Positions 24,127-33,422 of a DNA stretch of 64,000 bases are shown piece by piece. The notes beneath the pieces are model-generated. The model had not been told where the DNA came from and made no database searches. It saw only the letters and a program-made list of their open reading frames with translations. Origin of the DNA: Turbatrix aceti. Lineage: Eukaryota > Nematoda > Chromadorea > Rhabditida > Panagrolaimidae. The number at the start of each line of letters is the position of its first letter. Positions within the stretch are counted from its first letter, which is position 1. The DNA lies in contig OZ017770.1 of NCBI GenBank assembly GCA_963969345.1, positions 5,837,246-5,901,245 on the forward strand, read 5' to 3'. The position numbers and the translations under genes were made by a program.

Positions 24127-26844
24127 ACAATAAGCTGGCCTCAAAATGACACCATAAACTTATCCCGTTATGAAGACCCTTTTTTTAGACTTTGGTTTCG
24201 CTTACTCATGTTTATTTATGACAGTCTGTATTTTTGTTTTTCTCAAACAATTTTCTACGAACTCAGAAGTGTTAATTTACCCCTTTCTTGATTATCGATC
24301 TAGAAAAGGCGTCCATAGCCGTGTGAAACTTTAACTCAACTTTTCTACTCTGAATCTTTATTTTTTATATTTTCATTCCTAATTATTCTGAGTCCGGTTA
24401 ACGTATACAAATTTTTATTATGGGTCTCAATATTTCCTTCGTTGTTGGAAATTGTAGTTTTAAACGCGGGAATGAAACCAACTTTCTCTGCTCTAAAGCC
24501 TTGTTACGGTGCTCTTACTCCCGTTCTATCATAACACTGTTATGTGGTGCCTTGCAAACTGTACTTTTTTTGCTCAGAAATTTTTGCATATTTTTTTTAC
24601 CAATTTAGTTGTTTTGTTAAATACTGTTGTTGATTTTTTATAACTAATAAACCATTTCTGGGCATTGCCAGCTTCGAATGACGCTAAACAGATTTACATA
24701 AAATACCATGATGAATGTTATAAAAAACACGTATTTTTTTATCTTCAATGTGTCATATATCAACAATTAGCAGTTTTTCCACCATGAATAAGTCATAGGC
24801 GGTACAAGAGAAAACATCTAGTGCTATGAACTGCAATTATCGTAATCTGTAAAAGACAGGCTTTAGTTTTTTTCTGAACAATCATGTTCACAGACTCTAT
24901 AGAAGCCGATAAACAATAATTAGCCACTCGAGAGACAAAACTAGATTAAGGTAAAACTTTAAATACGACTCGCATTACATACATGTTGTCAGTGTTGCCG
25001 TCTTGCGGTGCATGGCCATTTACATAAGCAGACAGATGAAGGCTCTTATTGTTCGAAGAACTCCTGTATTGATAGCTCTATTTTCTCACCTTTTTTGGGT
25101 GGCACAAATATTAATTTGATTTTATTTGTCTTTATTGTATGTTAAGCCTTTTGTTTTTTTGCGTTACAGTTGTGCACTTGTTTTGACCATCAGATGCCCT
25201 CAAAATCAGTTTGCCGAGGCAAACGTGACATCTGAAGGCTGTATTTTATAATTTCAAGTTTCACGTCAGACGGATTAAAATTCCGTTTAGTTTCGCTTAC
25301 ATTAGACTGCGTTAAACGTCTACATGCTTAATTAACTTGTTCACATGTTTTTCCTTATTAGTTTTCTCGGATGACATGGGAGAAATGTGATCGAGGTGTT
25401 TTTTTTTTGACTCGAGCAGATGGTTTTTTTAATTTTAGTTTTTTTTTCATTCAGAAATATAATAATGACATAGACATCACAGAAGGCGCCAGATTATTGT
25501 TTGGATACGAGCGCACTACGGATTACTTATTTTTTTCTGTTATTGTCTTGTGCTTATTAACGACAACGTCTGTTGAGTGCTTTACAGTGTTTTTGACAAC
25601 GCGCAAGCACGTTGCCAGAATTGTTCCTTTTTTGCGCCAAATATGTTTGCTTTATAACCGTTGAGTTCGCTTATAAGATCAGAGGGTAAAAACGACACCC
25701 ACGGCGATTAGTTTATCGCTGCGAGAAGTATATTTTTGACTTTTTGTATTTTTGCGTGCTGATATGGCTTCTTAAACGTTTGTATTTGTTTGTAAAAGCA
25801 CCCCATTTTGTATCATGGGTAAAAAAACCAAAATAAAAGTATAAAGACCCGGCTGCAATTGCAAGGATCTTCAAAATTCATATTGCCATATTGCCATACG
25901 TCAAACTGTATTGTAAAATGGTGTATATCGTATAAGCTGTCTGGAAAAAGAAACGGATTTCAGCGTTGCAAAGTAAATGATATCAGCCAAGATCTAACTA
26001 AAAACAGTGGTTGCCACCGGAAGCATGACGCCGGAAATCAAAAGAATGTGGTGAGTTTGCAGGAAGAATTTTTAAGACTTACAAACTACAGCAAACGGAA
26101 TCTTCTAAAGTCTCTGTGGACTTGCATTTCCTACAGAGATCAGGTTTGTGCATAAAAACAAAAATTTTGAGATATCCAGGAACCAAATTAGATAAACGTT
26201 TTGGAATTAGTTATCAATGAAATGTTCCTGGAATCAAAAAAAGTACAAATTGAAAAAAATCAGTGTCAATGTTTCTCAATTTTTTTCTGTCGATACTCAA
26301 GTCCCAGATCATGCAATGCAACTTTCAACAATTAGCACGATTCTTGGTACCAATTAACAACATCACAGTTGCCGAAGACAAAAAATCTGCCTCTTTTGCT
26401 TGAAGGAAGTCAAAAAGAAGTCAGAAATGCCTCTGCAATAAACTAACATTAAAGAAGCCACAATTGTAGAACAGATTAACGACACAGTCCAATCGTTTAA
26501 TCGGTTTTAAACTTTTTTTTCTTTCCCAATTTGTGCCGTTTTACCGACGTACGCGCCTTGTGGGCGGCGTATTTCATAATAAATTGTATCTTATGATTGT
26601 ACTCACTCAAAATAAACAGCGCTGCTGCCGCTAATAGCTTCTCAAAGCGAGGGAAATTATTTTTTGCATTTTTTTGAAGATGTCAAGAGTCAGTGATGTA
26701 GTCAAATACGTACCTGGGTGACGGTAAAAGATAAGACGGTATTAACAAATTTGCTTTGTTTAGAATTCCGTGTTTTTGCGTGTTTCGTTCCAATTTTTAT
26801 TACATCATTTTCAGACGGACGTTGGATCTATCTGTGTTTTGGTA
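24127..26844. other. Intergenic region, no supported gene
   Basis: AT-rich sequence with the transporter 3' UTR at its left end (AATAAA 24646-24651). Short ORFs at 24420, 25371 and 25859 show no recognisable content. A small nested inverted repeat at 25190-25235 is listed separately. An acceptor-like TTTTCAG ends at 26814, 30 bases before the GPCR start. Confidence 0.4.
25190..25235. repeat. Nested inverted repeat (possible hairpin)
   Basis: The outer arms TCAGATG (25190-25196) and CATCTGA (25229-25235) enclose the inner arms GTTTGC (25209-25214) and GCAAAC (25219-25224) around a four-base loop. Unpaired bases on the left side are more numerous than on the right, so the fold is imperfect. 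Function is unknown. Confidence 0.35.
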
Positions 26845-28572
26845 ATGGAAAACGATAGAGTATTCCGCTTCAATAGCGATCATGGTAATTCCATAGTAAG
26901 TCAAATCCCACGTGTTTATCCTTAACAGTCTTGATTTTTTAGTTCATAAACCAAAGCACCATGTCCATGATAAAGCAAACTATGGACATGATAAAGCAGA
27001 ACATTTCTAAGAAAAATTTCCATCCGGTGCCTAATCAACAAGAACCGTACAACTGTTCTCTCATGCCCTTGTCTTGCGATGAACGTCCACTTTATCGATC
27101 TCTGATGGGCGAGGGTTTTTTCGTGGTTTTCATTTTCGCAATAATTGGAAATTGTCTGAATCTGTTTATTTATAATTCAGATCAGATGAAATACTATGTA
27201 GCAATTCGGATGCTTTGCACAAAACTGGTATGTTTTCAAAAATTCGAAAACGTAATACTGAGAACAAATTTTTTTAGCTAATGAACACTCTCATGATGGT
27301 ATTTCTCGTTCCTCAAGCCTTAAGAAATATCCGTTTTTGGTTACCTGGATCGCATCCCGATCAACTTTACTGGACTTATTTCTGGAAATTTCAAGCGCAT
27401 TGCATCAACGTTTTTGGCTTCTGTGCTATGTGGTTGGTAACTCCAGTATTTTTATTCCAAAATTTATAAAACGTTTTTAGGATAACGGTATTAATGACAG
27501 CAGAATGTTACCTTCATGTTTTCTTTCCCAGTAGATCGAAGACGGTATGCACCAAGAAGAATGTCTTTCAGAGTTACCTCATCATGGGCTGCAGCGGAGT
27601 TTTTCTTGCTCTTATCTACTTTATAAATAGAAGCCCCCAGCTGACAGAACATTGCGATACTGTAATTGTCAAAATTATTGCCTCAGAAAGTAAAGCCTTC
27701 AAAATGATTTTCCCGGGGGTTTCTAAGGAAATTGGTTTCAGAGCTATTTATGCAAGCATTAGAGAGAATTCACACTATCGTCAACCTAATACTTGCACTG
27801 CTATTGCCACTGGCTTTGCTCATCTTTATGACGGCAGCAATTGTTTGGCGATTACATATCCGTACATCCGACGTTGGAGTAGCTACCAGATTTAGCACAG
27901 AAAAGCGCTGTGTGACTCGCATAACGTTAATAACAACGCTTTTACACGTATGTAGATGATAAGCCCCTTAAATGTCAAATTCATTATTGTGTCCTATTTT
28001 TCAGGTAATTACGGAAACACCTACAGTATTGGTCTTTGTCTATGCGATAGTTTTTGGCCCCCACGTAGTGCATCGTGATACGTTATGCACATGGCAAGCA
28101 GTTTCCCACTTCTTGGGACTTTGCAACGCATCCATGTCCTTTTTTGTCTACATATCCTTCAGTCATCGCTTTAGGTCGTCAATGTGCAAGTGAGCATATT
28201 TGAATGTTTATTGAATACGTAAAAGTAAAAAAATCATAAATCACATTTCAGTCGAGCCAAGCATGCATTCAGACGGATGTTTGGCATTAACCTCAGTCAA
28301 CCAAATTCGTCCAAGGCGATCACATGTACAAGTGTTGTAAGCACAAAGTACTCAGACATTTCCAGACGCCCGGATAAGCTTGTTACAAGTCAGACAGGTA
28401 AATTAATAACGCAATCCTTTGTCTTGTATATTGCATGACATATGTTTCAGAGAATCAAAGTCTTATTAACATCGAGCTAAACAACTTGCAAACAAAGAAA
28501 CCCGCGGAAACAAAAAGTCAGCTTTTTAGTCCCTGCACAACCCCATCGAGCATTAATGATTCATTCTTGTAA
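26845..28572 (+). CDS. Rhodopsin-family G protein-coupled receptor, probable neuropeptide receptor
   Basis: This is a seven-helix receptor. Spliced reading from ATG 26845 gives an extracellular N-terminus with Asn glycosylation sites (NQS, NIS, NCS), then TM1 (FFVVFIFAIIGNCLNLFIY, with the GN pair), TM2 (LMNTLMMVFLVPQAL), TM3 starting at a conserved Cys (FQAHCINVFGFCAMWITVLM) and ending in ECY in place of the usual DRY, TM4 (YLIMGCSGVFLALIYFI), TM5 (IVNLILALLLPLALLIFMTA), TM6 (TPTVLVFVYAIVFGP) and TM7 (LCNASMSFFVYISFSHRFR), where NPxxY is replaced by NASMSFFVY. The C-terminal tail is Ser/Thr-rich. The overall pattern resembles FMRFamide-like peptide receptors expanded in nematodes; the ligand cannot be told from sequence. 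A short first exon joins at 26897/26942. Stop TAA is at 28570-28572, with AATAAA at 28628. The start choice is moderate in confidence. Confidence 0.82.
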
Positions 28573-29000
28573 AAAAAATAATACGTATATTTATGAAGCA
28601 TCATTATTCCGAGAATTAAAAAAAAACAATAAAGCAATCCTTACAGCTTTTTACGTGCTAGCTACGTGGCTGCCTAACGTGAATCGACGTTTTGTTGTGA
28701 AACATGATTGTGAACGTTTGGCGTTGGCTAAGCGTTTGCACTCGAACACAGACAAAAAGCATCAAGCAAAAAATATTTCCTGCTGGAGGAAAAATCAATT
28801 TTATTTGGCATGATGCTCAGCGATCGAGATGCTTTTAGAATTTTTTAATAATTGTTCCGTCGCATTTCAGAGTTTTTGTTTGTAACATGCGTTATATTTT
28901 TTTCCGTCCCCCCAAAATGATGCGAAATGGTACTTTGAAGGGGTCCTATCGGCACGATTTGAGTTCACAATTTAATAGCTGACGCTGACATTTCAGGTGA
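28573..29000. other. Short intergenic region
   Basis: This spacer carries the GPCR polyA signal (28628-28633) and, at its right end, an acceptor-like ACATTTCAG ending at 28996, four bases before the dynein light chain ATG. No further gene is seen. Confidence 0.45.
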
Positions 29001-29364
29001 ATGAGTTACGCTAAATCAATTCGCGACGACTCCGTCGATGACGACCTTGTCGTTAACGTCACGGAAACCGATATGGATGAAAATATGACCACCAAGTGCG
29101 TCGAACTTACCCGTCGTGCATTCAGCCTGTACCCTCTCGACAAAGTGAGTTGCATTCTTTTGTTTTTAATTTTCATCCTAACACCTGTTTTGCACATAGG
29201 AAGTCGCAACGTACATCAAGGATAACGCTGAGAAAGAGTTCGGTGCAACCTGGCACTGCATTGTCGGCAAGAGCTATGGATCCCGTGTCTCATACGAGCA
29301 GAACCACTTCATCCTGCTCAAAAAAGGAAATTACACGATCATGATTTTCAAGTGCGGCTACTGA
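29001..29364 (+). CDS. Dynein light chain, LC8 family (divergent), 102 aa
   Basis: LC8 proteins are small dimeric hubs of cytoplasmic dynein and many other complexes. Two exons (29001-29144 and 29200-29364) give 102 residues. The C-terminal half carries the family hallmark: EVATYIKDNAEKEFGATWHC, then CIVGKSYGSRVSYEQNHFI and a closing IMIFKCGY. The segment GSRVSYE is at the position of the peptide-binding strand that reads GSYVTHE in canonical LC8. The protein is about 13 residues longer than canonical LC8 (89 aa), with an acidic N-terminal extension, and several surface positions differ. It is therefore probably a specialised paralogue rather than the ubiquitous DLC-1. The intron is 55 nt. 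AATAAA is at 29435-29440, 71 nt after the stop. Confidence 0.93.
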
Positions 29365-29832
29365 TTGTCTGCTTTTTATATCGTTTGGCGCTTGTAAACT
29401 TATCAATTTAACTTTTCACTGCTTGTAGTGTTTTAATAAAATTTTCATTCAAAATTTTAATTGTTCACAACAATGAAAATGCTTTTGATCTGAAAGCGGA
29501 GGCGGCGGATTTAAGTTAATGCCTTGCGCATCCTGTGGCTTAACAATGGCCAATATAGCTTACAGACAACCCCCGCTACTGCCCTGACGTTGCTGTTCCT
29601 TGTACCCAACTGAGGTAACAGCCGGAAAAGGCACATTACCACCGCACCTCGATTTGGGTAAAAATGCCAGCTGCCGGAACAGTATCGCACAAAATAGGGG
29701 CTTTCACAAAATAATTCTACAAAAACACCAATTCCCCTCACATTGCACAAATTTAGCAAGCAAAGTTTATTACATTAAGAAATTCACATTAAAGAAAACA
29801 AAAAAGTCAACTCAAAAGATGGGTAAAGGTAA
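29365..29832. other. Convergent 3' intergenic region
   Basis: It holds the dynein light chain polyA signal (29435-29440) and, on the minus strand, AATAAA at 29766-29771 for the glycine-rich gene. No other gene is seen. Confidence 0.5.
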
Positions 29833-30794
29833 TCAGTAGGGGAAGATGGAAGCGCAGCAGACGCACTGAGGAATGACGCCGACACCCTTCGAATCTTGCT
29901 AAAACAAAACGTTGTAATTAGTTATTCTTGAGTTTGTATGAAAAAACTTACGCGCTTCTTCTTGTAGGGAGCGGAGTTAGAAGGATTGGAGTTAGCAGGA
30001 GAGTCGTTACTGACAACGCTGTCCTGGACGGCTCCATTGGACGCAAGGTTGTCGGGGTCGAAGAAAAGAATGGCGCCTTTGACGGAGTCCTAAAAAAAAT
30101 ATTAAACTTAAAATCAGACCCTCTGAAATCCAAACTTACAGGGCTTGTGTTGACAGCGCGGGCAGCTACCTGGCAGCAAGCGGTGCAGTCCTTGGCATTC
30201 GAGGTTGCGATGAAGCGGCAGAACTGACGCGAGTAGTGGCGTTTCTGGCTGCCAGGAGAGGAGTTGCTGCCGTACGGACCACTGTTGCCGCCGTCGCTAC
30301 TGACTTCGCTTTCGTGTGCGAGAGCGAAAGATCCAGAGAGGGAGCAGTAGTTGGCTAAAAATACATATATTAGATTTTTGGATTCAAGATAAAAAATTTG
30401 AAACTCACTGTCAAACACGGGAGGGTACTGAGGACGGTTCGGGAAGCCCCATCCGGGACCCCAGCCGCCAGGACCTCCGGGGCCACTGGGAACTCCAGGA
30501 CCCCAGGCAGGACCTGCGGGACCCCAGCCTTGACCTCCTTGACCCCATCCAGGGCCACTAGGTCCCCAAGCAGGGCCGTTTGAACCGCCGGAACCACCGT
30601 AGCCAGGATCGTTACTGGGGACGCCGCTGCCGCCGTAGTAATCGTTGCCATAGGCTTTGCCGATGTTCTCCTTCTGAAAACTCAAAGTGAAAACTCGGCA
30701 GAAGTCCGGGATAACTTACCTCAGCATCGGTGCTGCTTTTTTCGCAGAAAGCGCCTGCAACGACGAGGCCGATGATGATTGCCTTAAGCATCAT
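29833..30794 (-). CDS. Secreted Gly/Pro/Trp-rich protein with TACCQ and CxCC motifs, 252 aa (paralogue A)
   Basis: I do not recognise a named family. Five phase-compatible exons (30794-30720, 30673-30409, 30354-30140, 30089-29952, 29898-29833) give 252 residues. The start MMLKAIIIGLVVAGAFC is a clear signal peptide. A low-complexity region follows (GPAWGPSGPGWGQGGQGWGP type), rich in Gly, Pro and Trp. A cysteine-bearing domain comes next: NYCSLSGSFALAHESEV, then SGPYGSNSSPG, then DCTACCQVAAR. A short tail follows a dibasic KKKR and ends PQCVCCASIFPY. The last intron falls exactly at the KR. It is transcribed away from paralogue B (31278-32467), with the same domain order and the same cysteine motifs. 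A TATA box lies 42 nt upstream of the ATG. An extracellular structural role (cuticle, eggshell or pharyngeal) is plausible but only inferred. AATAAA is 62 nt past the stop. Confidence 0.85.
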
Positions 30795-30835
30795 GGTTGA
30801 CAGACACTGAGTGATAGCTAGGCAGTTTGGCATGG

Positions 30836-30842
30836 TTTTATA
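30836..30842 (-). promoter_or_regulatory. TATA box for glycine-rich paralogue A
   Basis: TATAAAA on the minus strand, 42 nt upstream of the ATG at 30794. A TCACTCAGT initiator-like sequence follows at roughly the right spacing. Confidence 0.6.
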
Positions 30843-31232
30843 TGCCCTACAGATATTTTGGCAGGCGGAGACAAAGTGATATCGGGATTTCAAGCTATTC
30901 AGGCGATCACCGTTTGTTTTTAACGTCAAACGCGTTTCCGTTGCTAGTTGTCGGCAACGAGAAACCACGCCAGGGCTTACTCTGGATGCGATGTAATAAC
31001 GCGTACGCCTACGTTGTCGCAATGCACAGCGCTGTATCAAGCTGACTTCGATGCGTTTGAAATTCTTTCATTCCGATATGCAACAACATGACAATCGCCG
31101 GAAACATGTTACGCAAAGCGTATGATCATCAAATCCGGTGCTTCAAGTTGACAACAAACCGCACAATCGCTAAGCATCGCGAGACATGGTTATTCTCCGC
31201 CTTTCAGAATCCGTAGTTACTGAAACTGAGTC

Positions 31233-31240
31233 TATATAAA
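31233..31240 (+). promoter_or_regulatory. TATA box for glycine-rich paralogue B
   Basis: TATATAAA lies 38 nt upstream of the ATG at 31278. It mirrors the arrangement on the other strand for paralogue A. Confidence 0.6.
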
Positions 31241-31277
31241 TCAGTGCTGCTCTTCGAGAACAGTGCATTCAGCAATC

Positions 31278-32467
31278 ATGGCTTCTCTCCGTCTATCGAC
31301 ATCCCTTCTCCTGGTCATCATTGCCGGTGCTCTGGTAGGTATACCTTTCCGTCCCTCTTCACTTTAAGTGAAAACTTTCAGTGCTCGAATGAGACCACAA
31401 CCGACAACGCCAAGCCCGAGGTTGGCCAGACTCACTTCTACCCTCCCGGCAGCCCGCCCTGGCAAGGAAGCCAGAGTGCCCCCGGAGGCCCCGGAGTTCC
31501 CGGCGGTCCCGGAGTTCCCGGAGGTCAGGGAGTTCCCGGAGGCTACGGAAGCCCCGGAGGCTACGGAGGCCCTCCTGCCTGGGGTGTTCCCAGCGGTCCT
31601 GCCTGGGGCGCTCCCAGCTGGGGTGTTCCCGGTGGTCCTGGCGTTCCTGGCTGGAATGCACAAGGCGCCCAAGGCGGCTGGGGTGCACCAGGCGGCCAAA
31701 ATGGCCCATGGGGTGCACCGAACGGCTACGGTGTACCGAACGGCTGGGGTGGATACCAGAGCGGAAGCGGCCCTGAACCCATCGTTGACGACTACGTTTG
31801 CGACCTCGACGCCACTGTTCTCCTCGTCGTAAGCTCCTCGAACTTCTCGAACTCCGACTCCGGATCCAGCAACGGCCCTTACGGCTCTGCGCGTTTTCCG
31901 TTCCCCGGTGGTCAGAAGCCAGTTGAAGCCGAACGCATTCGCTGTGGTCCCACTGCCATTATCAACACCGCCACCTGCACCGCTTGCTGCCAGATTGCTG
32001 CCCGTCGTGATCGCTCATTCTCCTCGAGTGACATCGTCGGCTTCATCGGAGACAAAAACCAGATCGATGACACCCAGAACGATCCTGCAAACGACAGCGG
32101 AAACGATAACGGCAACGCGAATACGAACGCGAACGCAAACGTCAACGCCAACATCAACGCCAACGCCAACGCCAACGCCAATGCCAATGTCAACGCCAAC
32201 GCCAACGGCAACTACGGCAACGTCAACTACAACCCTTCTCCCTACGTAAGTCATAGTTTTTTTTTTAATTCTCAAATAAAAAATTTTCAGAAGCGCGAGA
32301 CCTACGGTGTTGGAGCAGATTCCCCCCCTTCTGCCACTACCGGAGTCACCCCTCCGTTCTCTCCGTACTGCATCTGCTGCGCTCCTCGCCGCAGCCAGCA
32401 AGGCCCTCCTACTCAATTCCCTCCTTTCTGGGGAGCTCGTCCCTTTGGTGGTGACCAATATTGGTAA
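31278..32467 (+). CDS. Secreted Gly/Pro-rich protein with Asn-Ala repeat, TACCQ and CxCC motifs, 365 aa (paralogue B)
   Basis: I do not recognise a named family. Three exons (31278-31334, 31382-32245, 32291-32467) give 365 residues. MASLRLSTSLLLVIIAGALC is a signal peptide. The next 110 residues are collagen-like in composition but not in strict GXY order: GVPGGPGVPGGQGVPGGYG, then Trp-containing repeats (PAWGVPSGPAWGAPSWGVP). The cysteine domain matches paralogue A: VDDYVCDLDATVLLV, SSNGPYGSARFPFPGGQK, TCTACCQIAARR. Between it and the last exon is a tract of alternating Asn and Ala (or Val, Ile, Gly) residues that paralogue A lacks. The final exon begins KRE and contains PYCICCAPRR. As in A, a KR pair sits at the last intron. 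AATAAA is at 32551. The product is probably a secreted structural or matrix protein; function is inferred only from composition. Confidence 0.87.
32114..32206 (+). repeat. Hexanucleotide (AACGCC)-type repeat coding for alternating Asn-Ala
   Basis: About 31 codons alternate Asn with Ala, Val, Ile or Thr in paralogue B. At the DNA level it is an imperfect (AAC GCC)n array with synonymous and conservative drift, so it probably arose by slippage. Paralogue A has no counterpart. Confidence 0.85.
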
Positions 32468-33422
32468 AATAGCACCGCCCCCCTCAGTAACGCGATCGAT
32501 TTAATTCATGCTGTTTTTTTCTTTTAATTTTTGATTTTGTAATATGACGGAATAAAAATGTCGCTTAATAATCTCTCGAGACCACTACGCGCACCGCTAG
32601 CTACATCGGATAATAAAAACTTGCCTGCTCGCTATCAAGTTAAATGCGCGGCGAAGAAGCATCTTCGTTCAGTCATTCTCTCACCTTGCAAACAAATGTG
32701 TTGCTTTTGCGCAAAAAATGCGACAGGGGGACAGAAATTGTTTTAAGGATGACGAACTCAGGAAATTGAGGACGTAAGTCAAGTCCCTACCCCGGTGGTG
32801 GTAGTGGTGCTTCTGCGGGTGTCGGCTCTACTCGGCGGGTTTTAATTTTTCCAAGTGATGTGTGCGCAAAGTATTTTTAAAGCTTTTTGAGTGTTTTGAA
32901 AATGACTTAGGTTTTGACTACTGACCGGCACCGTCATTGTGTCTCGCGTTCCTTTGCCGCTTTTTCGTCGTTATCACTTCCAAACTTTTTTACGTTTTCT
33001 GTTTTTTTCTCAGACATTCCGTATCACTCGATGCTCGTCCGGCAGTCACATGCTGGTGCTTAAATATTGCTTACCGGTGCAAAATATTCGCTCTTGGCTT
33101 ATCAGTCAGCCTCAAGCAGGATCTGGCAGCAAGCAGCGTTGAATGCAGTCAACTTATACGACTGTGACAACACTTCAAATGCAAAAATATTGGCGATTCG
33201 AATCGTCTACCACACGGACGTACTTTGGCGTTCAAGTGTGCCGAATATTCAAGAAGCAAGTTGTGGGCTGCCACACTGCGTCATTGTAATCACATATTAG
33301 CTACTTGCCTTCATCGTGCCCGTTGCTTTGTCCCGCCTCGAGGGTTGTGGAATCGCTTTTGCCGCGATTTGTGAACTCAAAAAACAACACTTTGAGCGGC
33401 TTCCCCGTTCATTCCGAGTAGC
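32468..33422. other. Intergenic region between paralogue B and the LRIG-like gene
   Basis: It contains the 3' UTR of paralogue B (AATAAA 32551-32556). Short ORFs at 32558, 32937 and 33067 have no recognisable content. A 12-base match to the TACCQ coding motif at about 33125-33140 on the minus strand is discussed under rejected observations. Confidence 0.4.

Larger units (their letters stand above)
30795..31277. other. Shared divergent promoter region of the glycine-rich pair
   Basis: The 483 bases between the two ATG codons hold a TATA box for each gene, pointing outward. The close head-to-head layout suggests shared regulatory elements. A minus-strand ORF continuing across this region is an extension of paralogue A beyond its signal peptide and is not believed. 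Confidence 0.6.

Noticed and set aside
30612..31040. A minus-strand ORF extending the glycine-rich paralogue A upstream by about 80 codons.
   Set aside because: The true start at 30794 begins a signal peptide and lies 42 bases downstream of a TATA box; the extension crosses the promoter.
33110..33165. A minus-strand frame reading AFNAACCQILLEAD that resembles the TACCQ motif of the glycine-rich pair, hinting at a third paralogue.
   Set aside because: Only about 12 bases match, there is no signal peptide, Gly-rich region or splice context around it, and the frame stops just after.
33190..33215. GGCGATTCGAATCGTC resembled a tRNA B box.
   Set aside because: The stem around the loop does not pair properly and no A box lies upstream.
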